A DNA stretch of 5,574 nucleotides from Frankiales bacterium (GTDB taxonomy: Bacteria; Actinomycetota; Actinomycetes; Mycobacteriales; SCTD01): positions 1 through 5,574 of the forward strand of contig JAOPWK010000126.1 of the NCBI GenBank assembly GCA_025965735.1. Direction: 5' to 3'. The translations under genes and the position numbers were made by a program. Every line of letters begins with the position of its first letter. Within the stretch, counting starts at the first letter, position 1. Of the stretch, positions 1-5,574 are shown one piece after another. The notes under the pieces are model-generated. The model did not search any database. It was not told the DNA's origin and saw nothing but the letters and a program-made list of their open reading frames with translations.

Positions 1-2
1 AC

Positions 3-32
3 CCCGCCGTCGTGGACGTGCCGGCGACGTGA
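3..32 (+). CDS. possible 3' end of an upstream gene (partial)
   Basis: Frame 3 reads PAVVDVPAT followed by a TGA stop at 30-32. Of the three forward frames this reading looks most like protein; the other two are rich in Arg, Pro and Trp. Only nine residues are visible, so no family can be named. It would end 10 bases before the ATG of the acyltransferase remnant. If it is real, the missing N-terminal part of that acyltransferase does not lie directly upstream in another frame. Confidence 0.3.
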   Translation, partial: PAVVDVPAT

Positions 33-42
33 GCCCTGAGGC

Positions 43-476
43 ATGAACACCGCGCTGCACGCGCCCAGCCGCGTGCACCGCCGCTCCACCGACCCCGCCG
101 CGGCGCTCGCCCCGGCGCGGGCGGCGCTGGAGGCGGGCCAGTGCGTCGGCCTCTACCCGGAGGGCGCCATCACCCGGCTCGAGGACCAGTGGCCGGCCCG
201 CGGCAGGACTGGCGTGGTGCGGCTGGCGCTGGACACCGGTGCGCCGGTCGTGCCGCTCGCGCAGTGGGGACGCACCGCTTCGTCGGCGCGGAGGGGACCC
301 GGCACCGCGCGCTGCTCTCGCCGCTGACCCGGCCGCGCGTGGACGTCCGCATCGGCCAGCCGCTCGACCTGCGGGCGCTGCTCGGTGTGACGTCCGCGGC
401 GGAGGCCACCGGTGAGCAGCTGCGCCAGGGGGCCGACGCGGTCATGGACGCGCTGGTCGCGCCGCAGCCCCGGTAG
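43..476 (+). pseudogene. truncated, frameshifted PlsC-type lysophospholipid acyltransferase remnant
   Basis: Intact members of this family move an acyl chain from acyl-CoA or acyl-ACP to the sn-2 position of lysophosphatidic acid at the inner membrane face. The first part (43 to about 269) encodes VHRRSTDPAAAL, then the family block YPEGAITR (residues 38-45), then the GAPVVPLAQWG block (residues 67-76). After that the frame derails to a false stop at 325-327. The family sequence resumes in frame 3 from base 270 (THRFVGAEGTRHR, then TRPRVDVRIGQPLDLRALLG) and ends at TAG 474-476. One extra base in the GGGG run at 266-269 would restore a continuous 144-residue reading. That is still much shorter than the usual 200-260 residues, and the HX4D catalytic box is missing. 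A stop at 37-39 closes the frame just before the ATG. I infer a decayed gene, although a sequencing error in the G run could explain the frameshift alone. Confidence 0.75.
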
Positions 477-1427
477 CTAGTACCGCGCGCCCACCGGTGC
501 GGGCAGCGCGTCGAGGTCGGCCAGGGCCTGCGCCGACAGCACGGCCGCCGCGGCAGCGGCGTTCTGCTCCAGGTACGCCGTCTTCTTCGTCCCCGGGATC
601 GGCACGACGTGCTCGCCCTGAGCCAGCACCCAGGCGAGTGCGACCTGTGCGGGCGTCGCCCCCACCCGGCCGGCGACGGCGCGCACGGCATCCACCAGCG
701 CGGCGTTCGCCGCCATCGCCTCCGGCGTGAAGCGCGGGTTGCGCGCCCGGAAGTCGCTGCTGTCGAAGGAGCCCTCCGTCACCGTCCCGGTGAGGAAGCC
801 CCGGCCCAGCGGGGAGAACGGCAGGAAGCCGGCGCCGTTGGCGGCGCACCACGGCAGCACCTCGGCCAGCGGGTCGCGCGTCCACAGCGACAGCTCGGAC
901 TGCACCGTCGCCACCGGGTGCACGGCGTGCGCCCGCTCCAGCTCCTCGACCCCCACCTCGGACATGCCCAGGGCCAGTGCCTTGCCGGCGGCGACCTGCT
1001 CGGCCATCGCGCCCCAGGTCTCCTCGACCGGCACCTCGGGATCGACGCGGTGGAGCTGCCACAGGTCGACGCGGTCGGTGCCGAGCCGCTGCAGCGAGGC
1101 GTCGATCGCGGCGCGCACGTGCTCGGGCCGGCCCACCTTCACCACCGAGCCGTCCTGCAGGACCAGCCCGCACTTGGTAGCCAGGAACGCCTCGTCACGC
1201 CGCCCGCCGAGGCCGCTGCCGACCAGCTCCTCGTTGGTGAACGGGCCGTACACGTCAGCGGTGTCGATGAGCGTCACGCCCAGGTCCAGCGCCCGCCGGA
1301 GCACCTCGCGCGACTGGGCGTCGTCGCGCTCGCCGGCGCCGTACGCCCAGGACATGCCCATGCAGCCGAGGCCGACCGCACCGACCTCGGGACCGTCGGG
1401 ACCGAGCCGTCGCGTGGTGATCGCCAT
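477..1427 (-). CDS. aldo/keto reductase
   Basis: This is a 316-residue cytoplasmic oxidoreductase of the aldo/keto reductase superfamily, a (beta/alpha)8 barrel that reduces aldehydes and ketones with NADPH; its physiological substrate is unknown. The catalytic tetrad is complete: Asp55 and Tyr60 (in TLIDTADVYGPFTNEE), Lys85 (in LATKCG) and His126 (in WQLHRVDP). Further family signatures are GLGCMGMSWAYG near residue 19, the cofactor-loop sequence FSPLGRGFLTG (204-214), and PIPGTKK (276-282), which usually contacts the 2'-phosphate of NADPH. Length is normal for the YajO/AKR13-like branch. The ATG at 1427-1425 is preceded by GAGGA (complement of 1434-1438) with a 6-base spacer, which fixes the start. 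The gene is divergent from the M23 peptidase. Its TAG stop directly abuts the stop of the acyltransferase remnant with no bases between. Family assignment is firm; the exact subfamily is inferred. Confidence 0.95.
   Translation of the reverse strand: MAITTRRLGPDGPEVGAVGLGCMGMSWAYGAGERDDAQSREVLRRALDLGVTLIDTADVYGPFTNEELVGSGLGGRRDEAFLATKCGLVLQDGSVVKVGRPEHVRAAIDASLQRLGTDRVDLWQLHRVDPEVPVEETWGAMAEQVAAGKALALGMSEVGVEELERAHAVHPVATVQSELSLWTRDPLAEVLPWCAANGAGFLPFSPLGRGFLTGTVTEGSFDSSDFRARNPRFTPEAMAANAALVDAVRAVAGRVGATPAQVALAWVLAQGEHVVPIPGTKKTAYLEQNAAAAAAVLSAQALADLDALPAPVGARY
484..510 (+). terminator. candidate U-less hairpin downstream of the plsC remnant
   Basis: Bases 484-492 (CGCGCGCCC) pair with 501-510 (GGGCAGCGCG), giving nine G-C pairs with one bulged A at 505 and an 8-base loop at 493-500. 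It lies 7 bases after the plsC-remnant stop, inside the 3' end of the convergent reductase. There is no T tract, so it is not a classical intrinsic terminator. It could slow or stop rightward transcription, but stable hairpins arise easily by chance at this GC content. Confidence 0.3.
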
Positions 1428-1484
1428 GCGCCATCCTCGCGCGAACCGGTCAAGGTGGCACGAAGGGGTGACGAGGACTCACAG
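1428..1484. promoter_or_regulatory. divergent intergenic region between reductase and M23 peptidase
   Basis: These 57 bases separate two divergent start codons and must carry the translation signals, and probably the promoters, of both genes. Each gene has its own GAGGA ribosome-binding site at the edges (1434-1438 on the minus strand, 1473-1477 on the plus strand). I see no convincing -10/-35 pair. A TTGACC exists on the minus strand at 1448-1453, but nothing resembling a -10 box lies at the right distance. Promoters could extend into the coding sequences. Confidence 0.4.
1473..1477 (+). promoter_or_regulatory. Shine-Dalgarno site fixing the GTG start of the M23 peptidase
   Basis: GAGGA lies 7 bases before the GTG at 1485. 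It decides the start: the same frame is open far upstream to about base 609, but that stretch is antisense to the reductase. Only the 1485 start puts a signal peptide at the N-terminus. Confidence 0.75.
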
Positions 1485-2828
1485 GTGCGCCGCCCCCTCC
1501 TCGTCCTGCTGCTGTCCGTCCTCCCCCTGCTGAGCGCTGCCCCGGCAGCCGCTCTCGTTGACCCCGGGACGGGGACGACGTACGAGGCCGAGCGGGTCGT
1601 GGTGCCGCTGACCTTCCCGGTCGCCGGCTCCGTGCGCTTCAGCGACAACTGGCTCGCCTGCCGCTCGGGCTGCGCCCGGATGCACATGGGGCAGGACCTC
1701 ATGGGCGCCAAGATGCTGCCGCTGGTGGCCGCCTTCGACGGCGTCGTCACCTCGGTCAAGCGCGAGGCGACGCCGAACAGCGGCGGCAACACGCTGACCA
1801 TCGCCGCTGACCGGGGTCCGGCTGCCGGCTGGTCGGCCCTCTACGTGCACGTCAACAACGACACCCCCGGCACCGACGACGGCCGCGGCACCGCCGCCTG
1901 GTCGTTCCCGGCCGGCATCGCTCCCGGGGCCCGCGTCCTCGCGGGGCAGCTGGTCGGCTGGCTCGGCGACAGCGGCAACGCGGAGTCCACCGGCGCACAC
2001 CTGCACGTCGAGCTGCGCAAGGGCGACGGCTGGCGCGGCGTCGTCTACAACGCCTACCCGACGCTGATGGCGGCCCGCCGGCTGTCCGCACCCCTGCCCA
2101 GCGGCCCCCACCCGGAGGGCTCGCTGCTCCGCCACCCGACCGGGCGGCTGTTCGTCCTGCAGGGCGGTGACAAGCGCGAGCTCACCCCCGCCAGCCTGGC
2201 CGCGCACGGCCGGCTCGCCGTCGACGCGGTGCCGATGACGGCTGCGGAGTCCGTGGGGTACCGGACCGGTGCCGCCGCCCTCATCCCCGACGGGACCATC
2301 GTCCGCGACCCGGGCGCGACCACCTGGCTGGTGACCGGCGGTGGCCGCGCCAAGGCAGGTGCGGCGGCCTGGGCCGCTCTGGGGCGTCCGTCGCCGCGCG
2401 TGCACCGCGTGACGCACGCCGACCTGGCGCCGCTGCCCGTCGTCCCGCTGCCCGAGTCGCCGCTGTACAGCGGCGCCCTGGTGCGCGCTGTGGACAGCCG
2501 CACCATCCACCTCGTCGACGCCACCGGAACGCTCCGACGGGTCGGACACGCGGCCGTCCTGACCAGCCACGGCTGGACCTTCCAGGACGTCGCGGTCCTG
2601 CCGGCAGGGGCGCTGCAGGAGGCCCGGACGGGTGCTCCGCTGGGCCTGCGCGACGGCACGCTGGTCCGGACCGACACGAACATGGTGCTCGTCATCTCCG
2701 GCGGCACGGCACGCCGGCTGCACGACACGCGTCAGAGCTCCGCCTACGGCTACGCCGCCGCTCCGAGGATGCGCGTGCCGGACGGCCTGGTGGCGCACCT
2801 GCCGGTGACGGAGCTGACCACGCGCTAG
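1485..2828 (+). CDS. secreted M23 (LytM-type) zinc metallopeptidase with C-terminal repeats
   Basis: This 447-residue exported protein probably cuts peptide cross-links in peptidoglycan. Residues 1-23 form a signal peptide: M-R-R, a Leu/Val core, then a cleavage site near SAAPAAA with no lipobox Cys. The M23 domain spans about residues 36-195. Expected zinc ligands are His67 and Asp71 (in HMGQD) and His174 (in HLHVE). His122 (in YVHV) and His172 match the catalytic histidines of LytM. The sequence GWLGDSGNAESTGAHLHVE is typical of the family. Cys59 and Cys63 next to the active site could form a disulfide. From residue 211 to the end are four degenerate ~60-residue repeats in place of a recognisable LysM or SH3 domain; they may bind the cell wall. 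The active site looks intact, so a working enzyme is likely. The helicase follows on the same strand after a 41-base gap. Confidence 0.93.
   Translation: MRRPLLVLLLSVLPLLSAAPAAALVDPGTGTTYEAERVVVPLTFPVAGSVRFSDNWLACRSGCARMHMGQDLMGAKMLPLVAAFDGVVTSVKREATPNSGGNTLTIAADRGPAAGWSALYVHVNNDTPGTDDGRGTAAWSFPAGIAPGARVLAGQLVGWLGDSGNAESTGAHLHVELRKGDGWRGVVYNAYPTLMAARRLSAPLPSGPHPEGSLLRHPTGRLFVLQGGDKRELTPASLAAHGRLAVDAVPMTAAESVGYRTGAAALIPDGTIVRDPGATTWLVTGGGRAKAGAAAWAALGRPSPRVHRVTHADLAPLPVVPLPESPLYSGALVRAVDSRTIHLVDATGTLRRVGHAAVLTSHGWTFQDVAVLPAGALQEARTGAPLGLRDGTLVRTDTNMVLVISGGTARRLHDTRQSSAYGYAAAPRMRVPDGLVAHLPVTELTTR
2115..2825 (+). repeat. four degenerate ~60-residue protein repeats in the M23 peptidase
   Basis: Repeats begin at residues 211 (EGSLLR), 269 (DGTIVR), 329 (SGALVR) and 390 (DGTLVR), giving periods of 58, 60 and 61 residues. 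Each shows D/E/S-G-x-hydrophobic-hydrophobic-R, then a short beta-like stretch ending near GG or TG (VLQGG, LVTGG, LVDATG, VISGG), then in most copies an Arg-containing turn, and later a weakly conserved segment that often contains a Leu-Pro or Val-Pro. Identity between copies is low apart from these positions. They resemble wall- or glycan-binding repeat modules, but that role is inferred. Confidence 0.6.
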
Positions 2829-2834
2829 CCGTCA

Positions 2835-2872
2835 CACCTGAGAGGCCCGAGCCCTGGCAGGATGCTCAGGTG
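2835..2872. repeat. 8-bp perfect inverted repeat spanning the helicase start region
   Basis: CACCTGAG at 2835-2842 is the exact reverse complement of CTCAGGTG at 2865-2872. The arms start 30 bases apart, close to three helical turns, and flank the CAGGAT element. The right arm includes the in-frame GTG at 2870-2872. It could be an operator or an RNA stem that hides the start codon. It has no T tract, so a terminator for the M23 gene is less likely. Confidence 0.4.
2858..2863 (+). promoter_or_regulatory. CAGGAT element before the helicase: ribosome-binding site or -10 box
   Basis: AGGA (2859-2862) is the only Shine-Dalgarno-like string here, 7 bases before GTG 2870 and 10 before ATG 2873. The same hexamer CAGGAT also fits an actinobacterial -10 box, which would place the transcript start at or next to the GTG and give a leaderless mRNA. 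Sequence alone does not separate the two readings. Confidence 0.4.
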
Positions 2873-5574
2873 ATGCACCACGCCTGGGACCGCTGCGGCT
2901 TCCCGGGCGCGCTCCGCCGCTACCAGGGGCAGGCCCTCGACGCCGTCGACGCGCTGCGCGAGGCCGGGCACACGCGGGCGTACGTCGTCATGCCGCCCGG
3001 CTCCGGCAAGACGGTGCTGGGCCTGGAGGTGGCGCGCCGGCTCGGTCGCCGCACGATGGTGCTCACCCCGAACACCGCGGTGCAGGCGCAGTGGGTCGCG
3101 CAGTGGAAGGAGTTCGGCGGCGAGGGTCCGCACCCCTGTCCCGCCAGCACCGAGCGGGCGCTGACCGCACCGATGACGGTGCTGACCTACCAGTCGCTGA
3201 CCGTCTGGGACCGCACCGCCGACGACGAGGACGTCGAGGACGACCCCTCGGCCTCGCTGGCCGAGACCCGTCGCGCGGCCCTGCGCGGCGAGCCCGGCGC
3301 CGACCTGCTCGACCTGCTGCACCCGCGCGGCCGCGACCTGGTGCGCCGTGCCGCGGCGACCGGTCCGTGGACGCTGGTGCTCGACGAGTGCCACCACCTG
3401 CTCGAGACCTGGGGCGCGCTGTGCCGGGCGCTGGTGCACGCGCTCGGGGAGGACACCTGGGTCGTCGGCCTCACCGCCACGCCGCGCACCTCGATGACTG
3501 CGCGGCAGGCCGAGCTGCACGACGACCTGTTCGGCGACTGCGACTTCGCCGTACCGACGCCGGCGGTGGTCAAGGAGGGCGAGCTGGCGCCGTACCAGGA
3601 GCTCGTCTACCTCACCGACCCGACGGAGGAGGAGGACACCTGGATCGTCGCCGAGCGCAGCCGCTTCGCGGACCTGCAGCTCGAGCTGCTGTCCGAGCGC
3701 ACCGGGACGCTGCCGTTCCTGGACTGGCTGTGGCGACGGCTGCACGACCGGCGGTACGAGAAGGGCGGCCCGCAGCTGAGCTGGCGCGAGCTGGAGGAGA
3801 CCGAGCCCGAGCTCGCCCGTGCCGGCCTGCGCCTGGTGCAGGCCGGCGTGCTGGAGCTCCCGGTCGGCGCGCGGCTGCGCGAGGAGCACCGGGCGACGGC
3901 GGACGCGCAGGACTGGGCGGTGCTGCTGGAGGCCTACGCGCGCGAGCACCTGTCCGCCTCGGGGGTCCTGGAGGACACCCGTCTGCTGGAGGCGATCCGG
4001 GCGGTGCTGCCGTCGCTCGGCTACACCCTCACCGTGCGCGGCCTGCGCACCGCGACCTCCCCGGTCGACCGCATCTGCGCGCTGTCGGCGGCCAAGGCGT
4101 CGGCGGCGGTGCACGTGCTGGACGCCGAGTCGCAGGCGCTGGGGGAGGACCTGCGGGCGGTCGTGCTGTGCGACTTCGAGCAGCGCACCGCGCAGCCGCC
4201 GGCGTCGCTGCAGGAGGCGGCGCGCGACCGGCCGGCCGGGTCGGCCCGCCTCGCCTTCTTCGCCCTGGCCGCCAGCAGCCTGGCCCCGACGCTGCGCCCG
4301 GTCATGGTCACCGGGCGCACCGTGGCGATGCGCCGCGAGGACCTCGCCGCCTTCCGGGCGTTCGCGCCGCCTGGGCTGAGCGACCGGCTGCTCGACGAGC
4401 CGCTCGAGGGCAACCGCGCGCTGGTCACGCTGACCGCCGGCGTCGGCTGGAGCGCCCGTGTGTGGGTTCCGCTCATGACGCAGTGGCTCGAGGCAGGCGG
4501 CACGCAGGTGCTCGTCGGCACCCGCGGCCTGCTCGGCGAGGGGTGGGACTGCCCGCCGCTCAACGTCGTCGTCGACCTCACCAGCGCCGCGACGCCGACA
4601 GCCGTCACCCAGCTGCGCGGCCGCTCGCTGCGCATCGACCCCGCGCGGCCGGACAAGGTCGCCGACAACTGGACCGTCGTCTGCGTCGCCGACGACCACC
4701 CGCGCGGCGACGCCGACTACCTGCGCGCGGTGCGCAAGCACGAGCACCACCTGGCGCCGGGCCGGGACGGCCTCGTCGAATCCGGCATCGGTCACTGCGA
4801 CGAGGTGCTGGGGCCGTACGCCCCGCCGGCCGCCGGCTCCCGTGCTGCGGTCAACGGGCGGGCGCTGGCGCGCGCGCTGGAGAGGGACGCGGTGCGGACG
4901 GCATGGGCCGTCGGAGAGGGCTACCGCGGCGTCGAGCTGGCCACCCTGCGCGTGCGCACCGAGCAGCCGCTCGGGCTCTCCGGCGGAGTCGTACCGGCCA
5001 CGCTGCTGCGCGCGCGGCGCACCCTCGGCGAGCCCGCTCCGGCGCCGCTGCCCAAGACCCGCCGTCCCGCTCAGCTCTGGCCGCTGCCGCTCGGAGCAGC
5101 CGCCGTGGCAGGCGCTTCCGGTGCGCTGGTGGACGGCCCCGGCACGGGCGTCGCGGCCGCGGCCGCTGGCGCCTTGGTCGTCGCCGTGGGTGTCGGCGGT
5201 CAGCGCTACACGGCACAGCTGGAGGCGCTGGCGACGTCACCCGCGCACGAGCAGACGGCCACGCTGCGGCAGATGGCGTCGGCCGTCGCGGACGCGCTGC
5301 AGCGCACCGGCGCGACCTCCGTCGGCGCCGCAGGGGTGCAGGTGCGCGGCATCCGCGGCGGCGAGTTCGCCTGCGAGCTCGACGCTCCGACCGCGGAGTC
5401 GCGGCTGTTCGCCTCCTGCCTGGACGAGCTGCTCGCGCCGCTGGCCGATCCGCGCTGGCTGGTCTCCCGGCTGGTCCTGCCGGTGCCGGCTGCCGCGGCC
5501 GACCGCCGCCGGCTCGCCCGCGCCCGCGCCTTCGGTCGGCCCGTCGAGGCAGCCGTCGCCTGGCACGCCGTGCC
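2873..5574 (+). CDS. SF2 DExH-box helicase with inter-lobe insertion and candidate membrane hairpin (3' partial)
   Basis: At least 900 residues; no stop before the window ends. It is an ATP-dependent superfamily 2 helicase or translocase on nucleic acid. Motifs in order: LRRYQ (14-18), Walker A MPPGSGKT (40-47), Ia VLTPNTAVQAQW (63-74), TYQSL (105-109), motif II DECH (171-174), motif III TATPR (201-205), a motif IV-like RAVVLCDFE (428-436), motif V GTRGLLGEGWD (549-559) and motif VI QLRGRSLR (580-587) with both arginines. All catalytic positions look intact. Motifs III and V are ~345 residues apart, longer than usual, owing to an inserted domain around 240-425. Residues 735-776 hold two Ala/Gly-rich hydrophobic stretches, then an unrecognised domain around 790-870. 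No nuclease or methylase motif is visible. In-frame GTG at 2870 is an alternative start with better ribosome-binding-site spacing. The GEGWD motif recalls type III restriction and some phage-defence helicases, but no partner gene is visible, so the role is unknown. Confidence 0.93.
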   Translation, partial: MHHAWDRCGFPGALRRYQGQALDAVDALREAGHTRAYVVMPPGSGKTVLGLEVARRLGRRTMVLTPNTAVQAQWVAQWKEFGGEGPHPCPASTERALTAPMTVLTYQSLTVWDRTADDEDVEDDPSASLAETRRAALRGEPGADLLDLLHPRGRDLVRRAAATGPWTLVLDECHHLLETWGALCRALVHALGEDTWVVGLTATPRTSMTARQAELHDDLFGDCDFAVPTPAVVKEGELAPYQELVYLTDPTEEEDTWIVAERSRFADLQLELLSERTGTLPFLDWLWRRLHDRRYEKGGPQLSWRELEETEPELARAGLRLVQAGVLELPVGARLREEHRATADAQDWAVLLEAYAREHLSASGVLEDTRLLEAIRAVLPSLGYTLTVRGLRTATSPVDRICALSAAKASAAVHVLDAESQALGEDLRAVVLCDFEQRTAQPPASLQEAARDRPAGSARLAFFALAASSLAPTLRPVMVTGRTVAMRREDLAAFRAFAPPGLSDRLLDEPLEGNRALVTLTAGVGWSARVWVPLMTQWLEAGGTQVLVGTRGLLGEGWDCPPLNVVVDLTSAATPTAVTQLRGRSLRIDPARPDKVADNWTVVCVADDHPRGDADYLRAVRKHEHHLAPGRDGLVESGIGHCDEVLGPYAPPAAGSRAAVNGRALARALERDAVRTAWAVGEGYRGVELATLRVRTEQPLGLSGGVVPATLLRARRTLGEPAPAPLPKTRRPAQLWPLPLGAAAVAGASGALVDGPGTGVAAAAAGALVVAVGVGGQRYTAQLEALATSPAHEQTATLRQMASAVADALQRTGATSVGAAGVQVRGIRGGEFACELDAPTAESRLFASCLDELLAPLADPRWLVSRLVLPVPAAAADRRRLARARAFGRPVEAAVAWHAV
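5075..5200 (+). other. candidate two-helix membrane hairpin in the helicase
   Basis: Residues 735-753 (LWPLPLGAAAVAGASGALV) and about 759-776 (GVAAAAAGALVVAVGVGG) are uncharged hydrophobic stretches of about 18-19 residues joined by DGPGT. Basic residues KTRR (728-731) precede the pair and Arg778 follows it, so the positive-inside rule would keep both the helicase core and the C-terminal domain in the cytoplasm. The many Ala and Gly residues make the hydrophobicity only moderate, so a buried soluble hairpin remains possible. Confidence 0.5.

Noticed and set aside
492..499. CACCGGTG perfect palindrome as a regulator site
   Set aside because: It lies in the last codons of the reductase and mostly in the loop of the larger hairpin; short GC palindromes are common at this base composition.
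442..1173. 243-codon open frame on the minus strand, overlapping the reductase in another frame
   Set aside because: The product is almost entirely Arg, Gly and Ala, while the overlapping reductase frame carries the full catalytic tetrad.
1434..1477. TCCTCG...CGAGGA inverted repeat between the divergent genes, considered as an operator
   Set aside because: The two arms are simply the GAGGA ribosome-binding sites of the two divergent genes, so the symmetry has an ordinary explanation.
609..1484. Upstream extension of the M23 peptidase frame
   Set aside because: The frame is open but lies antisense to the aldo/keto reductase. The GTG at 1485 has a ribosome-binding site and gives an N-terminal signal peptide, which an extension would bury.
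1479..2798. 439-codon open frame on the minus strand
   Set aside because: It is antisense to the M23 peptidase, which has a signal peptide and full zinc site; the minus-strand product is low-complexity and lacks motifs.
2829..2869. Intrinsic terminator after the M23 peptidase
   Set aside because: No T tract and no compact stem; the only clear symmetry is the spaced inverted repeat that overlaps the helicase start.
2825..4795. 656-codon open frame on the minus strand
   Set aside because: It is antisense to the helicase, whose motifs are all intact. The minus-strand translation is rich in Gln, Arg, Gly and Ala with no recognisable motif, as expected of a shadow frame in GC-rich DNA.

Overview
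The window is very GC-rich DNA with a strong G/C preference at third codon positions, GTG and ATG starts, and protein families typical of high-GC Actinomycetota. I cannot place it below that level from sequence alone. No rRNA, tRNA, CRISPR array, insertion sequence or integration site was seen. Genes fill nearly the whole window; the longest gap between genes is about 57 bases.

Layout, left to right. (1) Bases 1-32 may hold the last codons of an upstream gene. (2) Bases 43-476 (+) hold a broken remnant of a PlsC-type 1-acylglycerol-3-phosphate acyltransferase. It lacks the N-terminal third with the HX4D box and is frameshifted by one base in a G run. (3) Bases 477-1427 (-) hold an intact NADPH-type aldo/keto reductase whose stop codon abuts that of the plsC remnant; a strong hairpin lies just inside its 3' end. 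(4) Bases 1485-2828 (+) hold a secreted M23 (LytM-type) zinc metallopeptidase, divergent from the reductase, with four degenerate ~60-residue repeats at its C-terminus. (5) Bases 2873 to the right edge (+) hold at least 900 residues of an SF2 DExH helicase that runs out of the window. It has all the main motifs, a large insertion between the two RecA-like lobes, a candidate membrane hairpin near residues 735-776 and an unrecognised C-terminal domain.

The genes do not form an obvious pathway. The peptidase acts outside the cell on peptidoglycan, the reductase and helicase act inside, and the plsC remnant is probably non-functional as written. The most interesting item is the helicase: its architecture is unusual, and its start region carries an 8-bp perfect inverted repeat, one arm of which covers a possible GTG start. 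Whether it belongs to a defence or DNA-repair system cannot be decided here, because its downstream neighbours and last residues lie outside the window.
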